A stretch of 29,026 bases of DNA from DASRDU01 sp035560235 (GTDB lineage: Bacteria > Acidobacteriota > Blastocatellia > RBC074). Shown piece by piece: positions 7,332 through 16,519 of the stretch. Numbering within the stretch: the first letter of the stretch is position 1; each line of letters begins with the position of its first letter. The notes under the pieces were generated by a model. That model was not told the DNA's origin, searched no databases, and saw only the letters and a list, made by a program, of their open reading frames with translations. Position numbers and translations under genes: made by a program. Location of the stretch: NCBI GenBank assembly GCA_035560235.1, contig DATMAG010000019.1, positions 1 to 29,026 of the forward strand, in the 5' to 3' direction.

Positions 7332-8149
7332 GACAAGACCTCCTTATTGATTGTTCCTGATGAGCGGTGGTGACAATGCGCGGGACAATACGCCGATGAA
7401 CAGCGTCGCGCCAGTCACATTTTCGCGGTCGCCTCTTCGTGGTCGCTCTTCTGCGCAACCACAGACGGACTCCCTCAAACGAGTGTCACTCGATCGTGTG
7501 ACAGGCATTTGTTGTAAAGCTTCGCTATATTGACCGGAGCCTTGAATCAGCAGAAACAGAGACAGCCTTCATCACCAGTCAGCTTATCCGGATGGCCGTA
7601 CATTTCCGGGCAGGCTGCCGGAAGTAGGATTAATGCGGCATGAAATAAAAACACGGTCTGCTTCACATACCAGTGAGGGAGGAATACAATGCAGACCAAG
7701 AGTGACAGCCCTTGTTTGTGGGATTGATTTTCAGGATTCCTCACAGATTCAAGCCGACAGGATGATATTTCCCGGCCTGCGGCGTAATGATTTCTGATTC
7801 ACTCTCTATTGTCCCGCTCCCCCGCCTGATCAGTGCTGCCTCGTTGCCGGGGGCTGGAACTGCTGCCGAAAAGCTGACGGATCTTTCCGGTGTCGGGTGA
7901 AATGTTCTGATCTCAGGTGGCCTGAACGTGAGAGCAGACCGGCTGACAGATCGTCTTTCAATTGAATGCCGACAGATTCTGTGGCGCCTGTCTGCAGTCA
8001 GCTTGACTGCGAACAGGGTGCGCAGGATCAGCTGCGTTCATTGACTGATCTGAAATCTGATCCGGGACAGCAATGTCCTGGCCGGGCTGATCGGTTGCAG
8101 CCTGCGGAAGGTGTGGCCTGGCGCAGTGTGCCGGGCCAGCGAGGAAATT
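7332..8149. other. 818-bp divergent intergenic region
   Basis: This region lies between the minus-strand repeat-protein cluster and the plus-strand LuxR-type gene. Short frames exist on both strands (for example 7547-7744 minus and 7966-8196 plus), but none has a convincing ribosome site or recognisable sequence. The only structure I can point to is the palindrome at 7484-7503. No RNA gene was recognised. The regulatory region of both flanking transcription units must lie here. Confidence 0.6.
7484..7503. promoter_or_regulatory. 20-bp palindrome, candidate operator
   Basis: The half-sites TGTCAC and GTGACA flank a central CGATCG. Only one symmetrical pair (positions 7 and 14) breaks perfect dyad symmetry. 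It lies about 150 bp upstream of the first gene of the 7331-to-1 cluster and about 650 bp from the LuxR-type gene. The length and symmetry fit a dimeric repressor or activator site. No clear -35/-10 pair was found beside it, and the regulator is unknown. Confidence 0.45.
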
Positions 8150-8593
8150 ATGACAGCCCAGTTACTGAAAAAGCAGGAGAGAGAAATCAGCCATAATCTT
8201 CCGGCGGACGGAATCGAACTGCGGGTGCGCGATCTGGTGCGGCAGGTGACCGGAATGATCCCTCCCGCGCTGCTGACGGATTCTGACGGCGATGAACTGA
8301 TTCTGGATGTAGAAGTGGACGGAGTGCGCTGTTTGCTGCTGCGGATGCGCCCGGCGCCTGAGCATCATCACGCCGGACTCAGCCCGCGCGAAGTTGAGAT
8401 TGCCAGAATGGTCGCGGAAGGCTATCCGAACAAAATCATTGCTGATGTCCTCGACATCAGTTCGTGGACTGTCGGCACGCACCTGCGCCGCATTTTCGCC
8501 AAACTCAACGTCGGCTCGCGCGCGGCGATGGTGGCAAAGCTGCTCGAAGAGGGACTGCTGCGCGATCACGCCGGGCGCGCCAGAATGAAATGA
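8150..8593 (+). CDS. Stand-alone LuxR/GerE-type DNA-binding regulator
   Basis: This is a 147-residue protein with its ATG at 8150 behind GAGGAA. Earlier GTG or TTG starts would only add residues without homology. Residues 76-138 form a LuxR-type helix-turn-helix: LSPREVEIARMVAEG, then NKIIADVLDISSWTVGTHLRRIFAKLNV, the usual recognition-helix region. The first 75 residues are short, start with charged helix and contain two beta-like runs. They are too small for a receiver domain and lack its phospho-acceptor pattern. The trigger is therefore not a classical two-component signal. It is divergent from the repeat-protein cluster across 818 bp, so it could regulate that cluster, but this is untested. 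The stop is 16 bp from the convergent SPFH gene. Confidence 0.9.
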   Translation: MTAQLLKKQEREISHNLPADGIELRVRDLVRQVTGMIPPALLTDSDGDELILDVEVDGVRCLLLRMRPAPEHHHAGLSPREVEIARMVAEGYPNKIIADVLDISSWTVGTHLRRIFAKLNVGSRAAMVAKLLEEGLLRDHAGRARMK

Positions 8594-8609
8594 TCATTGC
8601 CCGCAGCAA

Positions 8610-9608
<999 letters not shown>

Positions 9609-9621
9609 TGCCTGCCCTCCT

Positions 9622-10113
9622 TCACTCAGCTTGATTTGTCTTGCCAAAGAGCGGAGCCGGATGCAGCACACGCTCAACGTAGATCGCGTTGCCTTCGACC
9701 CGCTCGACCCGCACTGATTCGCCCGCTTCAAGCGGCGGCTGTCCGGCTGCGGGAAAAGCCGTCCAGACCGAGCCGTAAACTCTGACTGCGCCCTCGTTGA
9801 GCGCGCCCCGGCTCGGCTCAACCACCACCCCGATCTGCCCGATCATCTGATCAACCCCGGTTCGCAGCTCACCTGTCGGCGAGGCCGGTTTGAGCAGCCG
9901 CTCGAAGATCGTGCGCGAAGCAATTACCAGAATCACCGAGACGATCAGAAAGACGATCATCTGCACCGCGATGCTGCTGACGCCGATGAGCGCCAGTCCC
10001 GCCGCGACCAGCGCGCCGACGCCGAACCAGAGCAGCACAAATCCGGTCGTCATCACTTCCGCCGCGATCAGCACCGCCGCAATGAGGAGCCAGATGAGCC
10101 AGACGTAAGACAT
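9622..10113 (-). CDS. NfeD-family membrane protein (short form)
   Basis: This is a 163-residue protein with its ATG at 10113 and only a weak ribosome site. Transmembrane segments lie at about 4-23, 27-46 and 50-68, followed by a soluble OB-fold-like domain at about 85-155 (GQIGVVVEPSRGALNEGAVRV, ESVRVERVEGNAIYVE). It lacks the ClpP-like protease domain of long NfeD proteins. NfeD proteins of this length partner with SPFH/stomatin proteins, exactly the gene that follows 13 nt later. The two form an operon, possibly with the hydrolase upstream (71-nt gap). Confidence 0.94.
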   Translation of the reverse strand: MSYVWLIWLLIAAVLIAAEVMTTGFVLLWFGVGALVAAGLALIGVSSIAVQMIVFLIVSVILVIASRTIFERLLKPASPTGELRTGVDQMIGQIGVVVEPSRGALNEGAVRVYGSVWTAFPAAGQPPLEAGESVRVERVEGNAIYVERVLHPAPLFGKTNQAE

Positions 10114-10184
10114 AGTCAGAACCAGATGATCGGCATTGACAGAGAATTCAGGGGGCAGCGCTCTTCAGTGAAAAACAATCCGGG

Positions 10185-11099
10185 TTATCGCTTCAGCCAC
10201 ATCCTGATGCTGCGGGTGACGAGATCAGAAGCGTCCTGCTGCACGAAATGGCCCGAGCCGGGAATCGTCACCAGGGTCAGATCGCTTTCCAGCCAGTCCC
10301 ACGTGTTGTTGAGCGCGCCCGGCAGCAGCGCCGTGTCACCCAGGCCGTGAATCATCAGCACCGGCACTTTGACTTTGACATCAGGAAACGCGCTGTTCCC
10401 GGTGTAAGGTTCACGCGGATAGTTGCGCTTGTAATAATTGAGCATCGCCTCGAAGTCAGATCGTTTGAAGGCTTCGATGTATTTCTTCTTTGCTTCAGGG
10501 TCCTTCACCCATCCGGCCAGCCCTTCCGCTGTCAGCTTCGTGTGAAAGCCTTCCTGCTGAAAGTTGCGCGCATACTGGCTGTTCTTCTGCTGCTGCGGAT
10601 TGTTTGCCAGTTCACGCACGAGTCCCTTCGGATGAGGCAGATTGAGGATGATCAGCTTCTCAGTCATCTGCGGCATTGTCATCGCAAAGGTCCAGGCGAC
10701 CGCGCCGCCCCAGTCGTGACCGACGATGATCGCTCTGTCGCGATTGAGATGTCTGATGACCGCTGCCACATCGCCGACCAGCAGCCGCATGTCGTAATTT
10801 TCAACGCCCTTCGGCTTGTCGCTCAGGTTGTAGCCGCGCTGATCAATGGCGACGGCATAGTAATCCTGCGAGAGCGCCTCCATCTGATCGCGCCACGAAT
10901 ACCAGAAATCCGGGAAGCCGTGAATCATCACAATAAGCGGCGCTGACGGCTTGCCGAGCGCGGCGTAATGAATCTTCACTCCGCCGGAATCAGCATAACC
11001 GTGCGTAACCCGCTGATCGAGATCCTTGCCATCGGCCAGAACAGTGACGGAAAGAGCGATGACCAGAAGCAGACTGAGAACAGGCAGGAAGAGTTTCAT
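10185..11099 (-). CDS. Exported alpha/beta hydrolase, epoxide hydrolase-like
   Basis: This is a 304-residue protein with its ATG at 11099 behind AAGGAG. Residues 1-22 are a signal peptide (hydrophobic core FLPVLSLLLVIALSVTVLA, then ADGKD). HGFPDFWYSWR at 60-70 is the oxyanion-hole motif typical of epoxide hydrolases. GHDWGGA at 127-133 carries Asp129 as nucleophile. D255 and H284 complete a plausible triad, and tyrosines near 222-223 in the cap could be the epoxide-opening pair. Asp rather than Ser as nucleophile separates it from esterases; a haloalkane dehalogenase is the main alternative. The predicted export is notable since most relatives are cytoplasmic. It lies 71 nt upstream of nfeD on the same strand. 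The substrate is unknown. Confidence 0.9.
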   Translation of the reverse strand: MKLFLPVLSLLLVIALSVTVLADGKDLDQRVTHGYADSGGVKIHYAALGKPSAPLIVMIHGFPDFWYSWRDQMEALSQDYYAVAIDQRGYNLSDKPKGVENYDMRLLVGDVAAVIRHLNRDRAIIVGHDWGGAVAWTFAMTMPQMTEKLIILNLPHPKGLVRELANNPQQQKNSQYARNFQQEGFHTKLTAEGLAGWVKDPEAKKKYIEAFKRSDFEAMLNYYKRNYPREPYTGNSAFPDVKVKVPVLMIHGLGDTALLPGALNNTWDWLESDLTLVTIPGSGHFVQQDASDLVTRSIRMWLKR

Positions 11100-11237
11100 G
11101 ATGGTCTCCTTGCAGTCAGGTTCGGGGCCGACCGCAATGGCCCGCAGTGACTGGCGCTTTGATTACATTCGGAATTGCAGTAAAGTGAAAAAACCTCGCG
11201 GAGTATAACATCAATTCGTTTTCGGGGAGTAAACCGC

Positions 11238-11537
11238 ATGAACGAACAGCAGTATCAGACCTGGTGGCAGCTTCATCGTCGCGCCGCGCTTGGTGAACCT
11301 TTGTCCGAAGAGGAAGGCCGCATCTGCAAAGCCGGACTGGCGGAAATGGAAGCAGGTGAATGGGCTCACCTGCGCCCGGCAGCAGTCGTCCTGCAACCCC
11401 TGCAACAACGCTGGCGCGAACTCACCGCACTCAATCGTGAGCTGGCCGAACAGGAGGCCGGGTTGCGCGAACAGGCGGCACAACTTGAACAACAGTATCT
11501 GGCGCTCACCGGAGAAAGGATCAGCCTTGAGGCGTGA
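11238..11537 (+). CDS. Small coiled-coil protein upstream of HNH nuclease
   Basis: This is a 99-residue protein with its ATG at 11238 and a GGGGAG ribosome site. The N-terminal half has Trp/Glu-rich helices (YQTWWQLHRRAALGEPLSEEEG). The C-terminal half is a strong coiled coil (LTALNRELAEQEAGLREQAA). There is no known catalytic motif. Its stop is directly followed by the ATG of the HNH gene with no spacer, so the two are certainly cotranscribed. Together they suggest a coiled-coil partner for the nuclease. The family is otherwise unrecognised. Confidence 0.8.
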   Translation: MNEQQYQTWWQLHRRAALGEPLSEEEGRICKAGLAEMEAGEWAHLRPAAVVLQPLQQRWRELTALNRELAEQEAGLREQAAQLEQQYLALTGERISLEA

Positions 11538-12054
11538 ATGCCACATCCGCAGCATGAACAGGTACGTCAGGCTTACGATTACCGCTGCGGTTATTGCGGC
11601 GTTGCAGAATCCTCGGCAGGCGCGGAATTTACCGTAGACCATTACCGTCCGCGTGCTGCCGGTGGCGCAGACGATTTTGACAATCTGATCTATGCCTGCC
11701 ATCTCTGCAATCAGTACAAAGGCGATTACTGGCCGACGCCGGAAGAAGCGGCTGCCGATCATTTCACCCTTCACCCGCGCAAACACGACCTCACAACACT
11801 TCCGCGAAAACGAGAACACTGGTGAACTCGAAGCGCTGACACCAGCCGGGGCTTTTCACGTGCGTCTGCTTCATCTCAATCGTCCGCCGCTCGTCGCTCA
11901 TCGGCCGGCCCGGCGCGCAGTGGAAGTTATGCAGCAGCGCGTGAAACTGCTGGAAGCGCGGGTTGAGCAGCGTGAGCAGACGATTCAGTTTCTGCTGGCA
12001 TACATTGATCTGATGAACCGTCTCATTGCTGTTACACTGCGTTCGGAAGATTGA
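11538..12054 (+). pseudogene. HNH endonuclease, interrupted by a +1 frameshift
   Basis: The first frame (11538-11825) begins MPHPQHEQVRQAYDYRCGYCG and contains CxxC, VDHYRPRAAGG (the His-Asp side of HNH), DNLIYACHLCN and a KGDYW tail, a complete HNH core with a zinc-knuckle Cys set. Near 11793-11797 one extra A shifts the frame. The first frame ends at TGA 11823-11825, while another frame continues seamlessly as HFRENENTGELEALTP to a stop at 12054. Joined, the protein is about 171 residues and ends in a helical region (VMQQRVKLLEARVEQREQT). This may be a real mutation, a sequencing error or, less likely, programmed shifting. The core is intact, so even the short product might bind zinc and DNA. 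Confidence 0.75.
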
Positions 12055-12072
12055 TCGCGGTAAATCGCCGGG

Positions 12073-13548
12073 TTACTGAACGAACTGCTCGTAATTGTCT
12101 CTGGTGATGATGACGTTTTCAGCGGCGAGTCGGTTTTTACTGCTGCCGGGCAGCTTCAGCGGGCGTCCGTTGAGCGTGGCCTTCAGCGTCAGCAGATTCC
12201 CGGCGCTGATGCTGAACTTTTCGCGGGCGAAAAACTCTCTGGCCTCGCCGGGTTTGAGGACTGCCTGCACTTCATTCGCCGCCTCATCGGCTCTGACTCT
12301 GACGGAGCATTCACCGCTTCCGGCCTCGAGTCTGAGCCGCAGCGCAAGGCGAATGAGCGGCGTCGGAGAAATCTGCGGCACCAGACTGATCGCCTTGCCG
12401 ACCTTCACCTCGCCGGGAGCTATGGCGCCGGGCGTGGCTGAAGGTTGTGGTGAAGTCTTCGCCTTTACGACAAAAGAGGTCAGGTAATCGCGCACTGAAG
12501 GGATTTTCATGGCAAGAAACAGCGCGAAGCCCAGAAACATCACCACACTGCCGAGCTTCGCCAGCAGGCCGCTTATCTTTTCAAAGCCTGAAGACACTGC
12601 CATCGCGGCGGCTCTGGATGATGAGCCGGAACTCTTTTCATCCTGTTTGTCTGAGCGGGGAAGCGTGATCTCATCTTCGTCTTCATCATCAGCCGTGAGT
12701 TCACAGCTTCGGGCGAGCTGCAATGCTTCCCGCATCTCTGCGGCTGAGGCGGGGCGATCATTCTGGTTCAGCGCGGCGGCCTCCTGCAGCAGTTCCGAGA
12801 CAGGCAGCGGCACCTGCGGATTGAGTTCGTGCGCCGGGCGCAGCGGATCGGGATTGCCGCTGAGCGTTTCAGTGGCTCGCGCAACGGCATCAGGCGGGAT
12901 CTGCCCGGTCAGCAGGTGATGCAGCGTGATCGCCAGCGAATAAAGATCGCTGCGCGCATCAGTGCCCTTGCCGCGAATCTGTTCGAGCGGAGCATAGTGC
13001 GGCGTGTAACCGCGCACGCTCGAACCCGCTACGGTCATCCCCGCTGTCGCGCCTTTGGCCAGTCCGAAATCGAGCAGGAAGAGTTTGCCGTCCGGCCTCA
13101 GCTTCAGGTTCTGCGGCTTCAGATCGCGGTGAATGATCGGCGATTCCTGCGTGTGCAGGTAATGCAGCGCATCGAGCAGGCAGTCGGCCCAGCGCAGCAC
13201 CTGTTCGACCGGAAACGGCCCCTGCCCGCGCTTCAGCCGCTCTTCGAGCAGTTCATGGAGATCCTTACCCGGAATGAAATCCATAACAAAGAACTGTCCG
13301 GCATCGGGCAGCGCAAAATAATCGATCACGCGGGGCAGGGCATCATGACGCAGCTTGTACAGCAGTCGCGCTTCGCGCTCGAAAGCCTTGTACAGATCCT
13401 GATCGGTGAAGCGCGACTGCTTGATGACCACAGTGTCATCGCTGAAGCTCTGATCAGCCGCCTGATAGACCACTCCCATTCCGCCCTGATCGCTCAGCAC
13501 GCGCAGAATGCGATAACGATGATTGAGCACGATTCCTTCGGTCAGCAT
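12073..13548 (-). CDS. PknB-type Ser/Thr kinase with RodZ-like (DUF4115-like) extracytoplasmic domain
   Basis: This is a 491-residue protein from the ATG at 13548, chosen because these kinases start about ten residues before RYRIL. A GTG at 13614 would add 22 residues. The catalytic domain covers 11-275: glycine loop DQGGMGVV (first Gly replaced by Asp), K43 in VVIK, HRD at 140-142 with KPQN, DFG at 160-162, APLEQ in place of APE, and DLYSLA. An acidic stretch (286-292, DDEDEDE) and a Ser-rich linker precede a transmembrane helix at 332-349. The outer part has a Pro/Thr linker. A C-terminal 90-residue domain with RVRAD, LKPGEAREF, ISAGNLLTLKATLNGRPL resembles the RodZ C-terminal domain. It likely senses an envelope signal. 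No substrate is evident nearby. Confidence 0.93.
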   Translation of the reverse strand: MLTEGIVLNHRYRILRVLSDQGGMGVVYQAADQSFSDDTVVIKQSRFTDQDLYKAFEREARLLYKLRHDALPRVIDYFALPDAGQFFVMDFIPGKDLHELLEERLKRGQGPFPVEQVLRWADCLLDALHYLHTQESPIIHRDLKPQNLKLRPDGKLFLLDFGLAKGATAGMTVAGSSVRGYTPHYAPLEQIRGKGTDARSDLYSLAITLHHLLTGQIPPDAVARATETLSGNPDPLRPAHELNPQVPLPVSELLQEAAALNQNDRPASAAEMREALQLARSCELTADDEDEDEITLPRSDKQDEKSSGSSSRAAAMAVSSGFEKISGLLAKLGSVVMFLGFALFLAMKIPSVRDYLTSFVVKAKTSPQPSATPGAIAPGEVKVGKAISLVPQISPTPLIRLALRLRLEAGSGECSVRVRADEAANEVQAVLKPGEAREFFAREKFSISAGNLLTLKATLNGRPLKLPGSSKNRLAAENVIITRDNYEQFVQ

Positions 13549-13710
13549 AGCCTGAGTTGACGATCTGAGAGATGACTTCGAGCGCCCGATCACGGCCAGT
13601 TCATGGAGCGGCACAGCCTGCGGTGCCTTTCGGGTGCGCCTATTGTCTGCTGCCGGTGAGTGAATGGCAATCTGTCAGCGTTTTTCCTTCGTCTCAGCGG
13701 CAGGCTTTGA

Positions 13711-13739
13711 TTGCCTTTGCCTGCGGACCGGAAGATAAT
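13711..13739 (+). promoter_or_regulatory. Sigma-70-like promoter of the LLM/hydrolase operon
   Basis: TTGCCT at 13711-13716 and GATAAT at 13734-13739 are separated by 17 bp. The -10 box matches TATAAT at five of six positions and the -35 at four of six. It lies about 95 bp upstream of the oxidoreductase ATG at 13834, leaving a leader of roughly 88 nt. There is no terminator between. Confidence 0.5.
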
Positions 13740-13833
13740 GGCCGCCGTCACACGCGATTGCCTTCCATCAACCGTAGTAGCACCACACGCGCCGCGCCTG
13801 CCTCTTTACATCGCGGCGTCGGAGGAGACTGGC

Positions 13834-15108
13834 ATGAAAGTCAACTGGTTTCACCTCATGCCCTGGCGCTGGCTGCCGGACAATTTCAGAGAGAAGTATC
13901 ACGGCGTCTGGGTTGATCTGCCGAATGCGCTCTATGAACCGGAGCGCGGGCACACGCTCTACAACGAATATCTCGACATGCTCGAATATGCCGATCAAAT
14001 GGGCTTCGATGCCGTCGGCGTGAACGAGCATCATCAGAATGGTTACGGGCTGATGCCTTCACCGAACCTGATGGCGGCGGCGCTCGCGCGACGAACTTCA
14101 AAGGCGATGCTGCTCGTGCTCGGCAATTCGATTGCGCTTTATAACCCGCCGGTGCGCGTGGCCGAGGAGTTTGCGATGCTCGATGTGATCTCGGGCGGGC
14201 GGCTGATTGCGGGCTTTCCGGTCGGGACACCGATGGATACGAACTTCTGTTACGGGCAGAACCCGGTGACACTGCGCGAAAAGTACCGCGAGGCGCACGA
14301 CCTGATTATCAGGGCGTGGGCCGAACGCGAGCCGTTCGCATGGAATGGCAGGTACACGAAGCTGCGTTACGTCAATCTCTGGCCGCAGCCGGTTCAGAAG
14401 CCGCACCCGCCCGTCTGGATTCCCGGCACCGGCTCGATTGAAACGTGGGACTTCTGCGCCGAGCTTGGTTACAACTACAGCTATCTGTCGTTCAGCGGCT
14501 ACAAGCGGGCGCAGCGCGTGATGGATGGTTTCTGGGAGCGGATGGCAAAACTCGGCAGGGCGGAGAATCCTTACGCCTGCTGCTTCTTTCAGCAGATCTG
14601 CCTGAGCGACACTGACGAAGCCGCCGAGCGCGAATGGTGGCCGCACGTGGATTACTTCTTCAATCGCTGTCTGCATCTTTATCCGGGCATGACCGGGCCG
14701 CCGGGCTATATGACCGAGGCTTCAATTCGCGCAGGCATTGTCGCGCAGGCCGGCAACACTTCGCTCAATATGGGCATGAACAAAACGTGGAAGGAGCTGG
14801 TCGAAGGCGGTTACATCATCGCCGGTTCGCCCGCGACCGTGCGGCAGCAGTGCGAGGAACTCGCCCGCAAGCTGCGCGTCGGTCATCTCGGCGTGGCGCT
14901 GCACATCGGCAGCGCGCCAATGGAACTGACGAATCGCGCGACATATCTCTTTGCCGGAGAAGTGCTGCCGCATCTGCATTCGCTCTGGAATGAATACGAG
15001 GATCACTGGTGGCCGAAGGCATTGCCTGAAAACAGGCGCGAAACGCCAGGCAGTCACAACGCGGCGGTCAGAGCGCAGGCCGAACGGCCACAGGAGGTGC
15101 AGGCATGA
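13834..15108 (+). CDS. LLM-class (luciferase-like) flavin-dependent oxidoreductase
   Basis: This is a 424-residue protein from the ATG at 13834, preceded by GGAGGAG at 6-nt spacing. Upstream in-frame starts would add unconserved residues. The bacterial luciferase-like TIM barrel shows MKVNWFHLMPW at the start, FDAVGVNEHHQNGYG (typical of group members acting on small aliphatic substrates), ISGGRLIAGFPVGTP and HPPVWIPGTGS. These proteins use reduced FMN or F420 and oxygen; the cofactor cannot be told from sequence. It is translationally coupled to the following hydrolase through ATGA. The pair probably catalyses consecutive steps, such as monooxygenation then hydrolysis, of an unidentified compound. 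Confidence 0.92.
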   Translation: MKVNWFHLMPWRWLPDNFREKYHGVWVDLPNALYEPERGHTLYNEYLDMLEYADQMGFDAVGVNEHHQNGYGLMPSPNLMAAALARRTSKAMLLVLGNSIALYNPPVRVAEEFAMLDVISGGRLIAGFPVGTPMDTNFCYGQNPVTLREKYREAHDLIIRAWAEREPFAWNGRYTKLRYVNLWPQPVQKPHPPVWIPGTGSIETWDFCAELGYNYSYLSFSGYKRAQRVMDGFWERMAKLGRAENPYACCFFQQICLSDTDEAAEREWWPHVDYFFNRCLHLYPGMTGPPGYMTEASIRAGIVAQAGNTSLNMGMNKTWKELVEGGYIIAGSPATVRQQCEELARKLRVGHLGVALHIGSAPMELTNRATYLFAGEVLPHLHSLWNEYEDHWWPKALPENRRETPGSHNAAVRAQAERPQEVQA

Positions 15109-15920
15109 ACACTCCACAGTCAACTCTGCTCAGGCTCGGTGCGAATCGCCCGGTCATCGAAGTGCTGGAAGCCGGTGAAGGCGCGCCGCTCGTTTTTCTG
15201 CACGGCGCGGGCGGCATTGCGGCGTGGGCAGGCGCGCTGCCGCTGCTGGCCGAACACTTCCACGTCTATGCGCCGCTGCTGCCGGGCTTCAGTCAGTCAG
15301 CGGGACTTGAATATCTCGAAGACCAGTTCGATCTCTTTCTGCACGGCTTCGATGTGATCGAAGCGCTGGGGCTTGAGCGGCCTTACCTTGTCGGCGAATC
15401 GCTCGGCGGCTGGATGGCCGCCGAGATGGCCGCGCTCAGGCCGAAGGATGTTGGCCATCTCGCGCTCATCGCTCCGGTCGGGCTGTGGCGCGATGAAGCG
15501 CCTGTGGCTGATCTCTTCGGAATGATGCCGCACGAACTGGTGCCGTATCTCTATCACAACCTCGAATGCCCGGCGGCGCAGCAGATGATGGCGCTGACGA
15601 CGCTCTTCAGCGACAAGGATGATCGCACGCAGGAACAGATCGAAACGATCATCGCGCTTTCGCGCGGCTTTCGCACGGCGGCGAAGTTTCTCTTCCCGAT
15701 TCCCGAAGCCGGACTCGAACGCCGTTTGTGGCGGATCAAAGCGCCGACGCTGATTGTGTGGGGCGCGCAGGATAAATTCATCTCGCCAATCTATGCCGAC
15801 CTCTTTCGTGAAAGGATTGCCAACGCCGAGGTCGTGATGATCCCGGACACCGGTCACGTCATAACCCTCGAATCTCCCGCGCCGCTGGCTGACGCGCTGA
15901 TTCGCTGGGGGCAGGGCTGA
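15105..15920 (+). CDS. Alpha/beta hydrolase coupled to the LLM oxidoreductase
   Basis: This is a 271-residue protein whose ATG at 15105 overlaps the oxidoreductase stop (ATGA), with AGGAGG 8-13 nt upstream. LVFLHGAGG (29-37) is the oxyanion loop, GESLGGW (97-103) carries Ser99 as nucleophile, WGAQDKFI (219-226) gives Asp223, and PDTGHVI (247-253) gives His251. It is a canonical serine hydrolase of the MhpC/BphD/lactonase kind. There is no signal peptide, so it is cytoplasmic. Coupling to the flavin enzyme suggests it hydrolyses that enzyme's ester, lactone or diketone product. The substrate is not identifiable. Confidence 0.92.
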   Translation: MNTPQSTLLRLGANRPVIEVLEAGEGAPLVFLHGAGGIAAWAGALPLLAEHFHVYAPLLPGFSQSAGLEYLEDQFDLFLHGFDVIEALGLERPYLVGESLGGWMAAEMAALRPKDVGHLALIAPVGLWRDEAPVADLFGMMPHELVPYLYHNLECPAAQQMMALTTLFSDKDDRTQEQIETIIALSRGFRTAAKFLFPIPEAGLERRLWRIKAPTLIVWGAQDKFISPIYADLFRERIANAEVVMIPDTGHVITLESPAPLADALIRWGQG

Positions 15921-15933
15921 ATAAAGGAGAACG

Positions 15934-16467
15934 ATGCATATTCGATCTGCCGCTTCAATCGTCTTTGCGGCGATGCTGCTGTTTCACTGCGTGTCAGCGC
16001 AGGAAAAATGGCCGACCAGAGGCTGGTCCGTTTCGACGCCTGCGGCTGAGGGGCCTGAGGCAAAAGTGCTGGCTGAATTCGATGCCGAAATTGCCAGCGG
16101 CAAATACGGCCACGTTGACAGCCTGCTCATCATCCGGCACGGCAAAGCGGTTTACGACCGCTCGTACAAACACGATTACGACAGGATCTGCGCAAAGAAG
16201 CCGGAGAGCCGGGCGCGCTCAACGCGCACGATCCGACGGGGCCGTACAATTACTTCAATCCCTGGTGGCATCCGTTTTACCGGCGCGGCACGCTGCACGC
16301 ACGGCACGAACGAATACAACTTCGCAAAACTCGAAAACCCGCCGAAGGACAAACCGACGAAATGTGCAGCGTGCGGCAGCATGATCCGGCTCGGCGAGGA
16401 CGGATATTCGATGAAGGGAAAGGATTACTTCTGCTGGAACTGCTCAGGGATAAATTTCCCGGAGTGA
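15934..16467 (+). pseudogene. Chimeric relic: truncated serine hydrolase (beta-lactamase family) joined to a zinc-ribbon tail
   Basis: One frame is open for 177 codons but combines unrelated pieces. Residues 1-22 are a signal peptide ending SAQ. Residues 23-85 (EGPEAKVLAEFDAEIASG, SLLIIRHGKAVYDRSY, HDYDRI) look like the start of a class C beta-lactamase-type serine hydrolase. The homology then moves to another frame, DLRKEAGEPGALNAHDPTGP to FYRRGTLH, ending at 16298 just before the SxxK catalytic site should occur. From about 16300 the first frame resumes as a different protein end, NEYNFAKLENPP, with CAAC (144-147) and CWNC (167-170), a zinc ribbon. A frameshift plus a deletion fused two genes. 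A functional small secreted product cannot be excluded but is unlikely. Confidence 0.75.
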
Positions 16468-16519
16468 GCGGTTCGAATGCTGTATCCTGCAAAACGTGTT
16501 TTGTCTGAAGTTGCTGGAA

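Noticed and set aside
7547..7744. Minus-strand frame of 65 codons with a hydrophobic stretch
   Set aside because: No Shine-Dalgarno, no homology recognised, and far from the cluster start.
11160..11220. TTGCAG...TATAAC as promoter of the coiled-coil/HNH genes
   Set aside because: Spacing is 23 bp and no other -35 fits.
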